This document shows positions 5,047 through 5,115 of a DNA stretch of 5,115 nt, piece after piece; within the stretch, counting starts at the first letter, position 1; every line of letters begins with the position of its first letter. Made by a program: the position numbers and the translations under genes. The stretch lies in the NCBI GenBank assembly GCA_031254905.1, contig JAIRTN010000143.1:1-5115 (forward strand). The letters run 5' to 3'. The notes beneath the pieces are model-generated. The model was given only the letters and a program-made list of their open reading frames with translations. It ran no database searches and was not told the DNA's origin. Origin of the DNA: Coriobacteriales bacterium. GTDB taxonomy: Bacteria > Actinomycetota > Coriobacteriia > Coriobacteriales > UBA8131.

Positions 5047-5115
5047 CTCCAAACTCAAAACCCTGTACGCATACAAGTTTAACGGCAAAACCCCCCAAAG
5101 ACCACCACCCCTCCC

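Noticed and set aside
5030..5098. Longer N-terminus for the Rrf2 protein
   Set aside because: The added 23 residues are not part of the family, which starts with MKVSTKG-type sequence, and would run through the AAGGAG ribosome binding site.

Overview
The window reads as ordinary chromosomal DNA of about 55-60% GC from an anaerobic or facultative Gram-positive-like bacterium. The best guess is a gut-type actinobacterium of the Coriobacteriia (Eggerthellaceae-like). This is inferred from a pentaheme nitrite reductase made as a lipoprotein, a CymR-like Rrf2 regulator next to cysK, and strong AAGGAG-type ribosome binding sites. No rRNA, tRNA, CRISPR array, transposase or phage gene is visible.

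Layout. Bases 1-309 have no convincing gene and contain GC-rich inverted repeats just past the end of nrfA. Bases 310-1689 (minus) encode a lipoprotein pentaheme NrfA, the ammonia-forming nitrite reductase. Bases 1690-1893 are a divergent regulatory region with a candidate promoter for each side and repeated GGGAC motifs. Bases 1894-3396 (plus) encode a MocR/GabR-type regulator (GntR-type winged helix fused to a PLP aminotransferase fold). Bases 3397-3546 separate two convergent genes and hold a REP-like palindrome bracketed by a perfect 14-bp direct repeat. Bases 3547-4476 (minus) encode CysK, and 4595-5029 (minus) an Rrf2-family regulator with no cysteine that resembles CymR. The last 86 bases are its upstream region.

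How the genes may work together. The Rrf2 gene and cysK form a co-directional pair matching the known CymR-CysK cysteine-sensing partnership of Firmicutes. The MocR gene is divergent from nrfA, the arrangement in which MocR regulators often control their neighbour, so an amino-acid- or PLP-responsive control of nitrite ammonification is plausible but unproven. I see no obviously new multi-gene system. The most unusual features are in NrfA: methionine replaces one of the four distal axial histidines, the last heme motif is CX4CH, the protein carries a lipobox, and no nrfH lies next to it.
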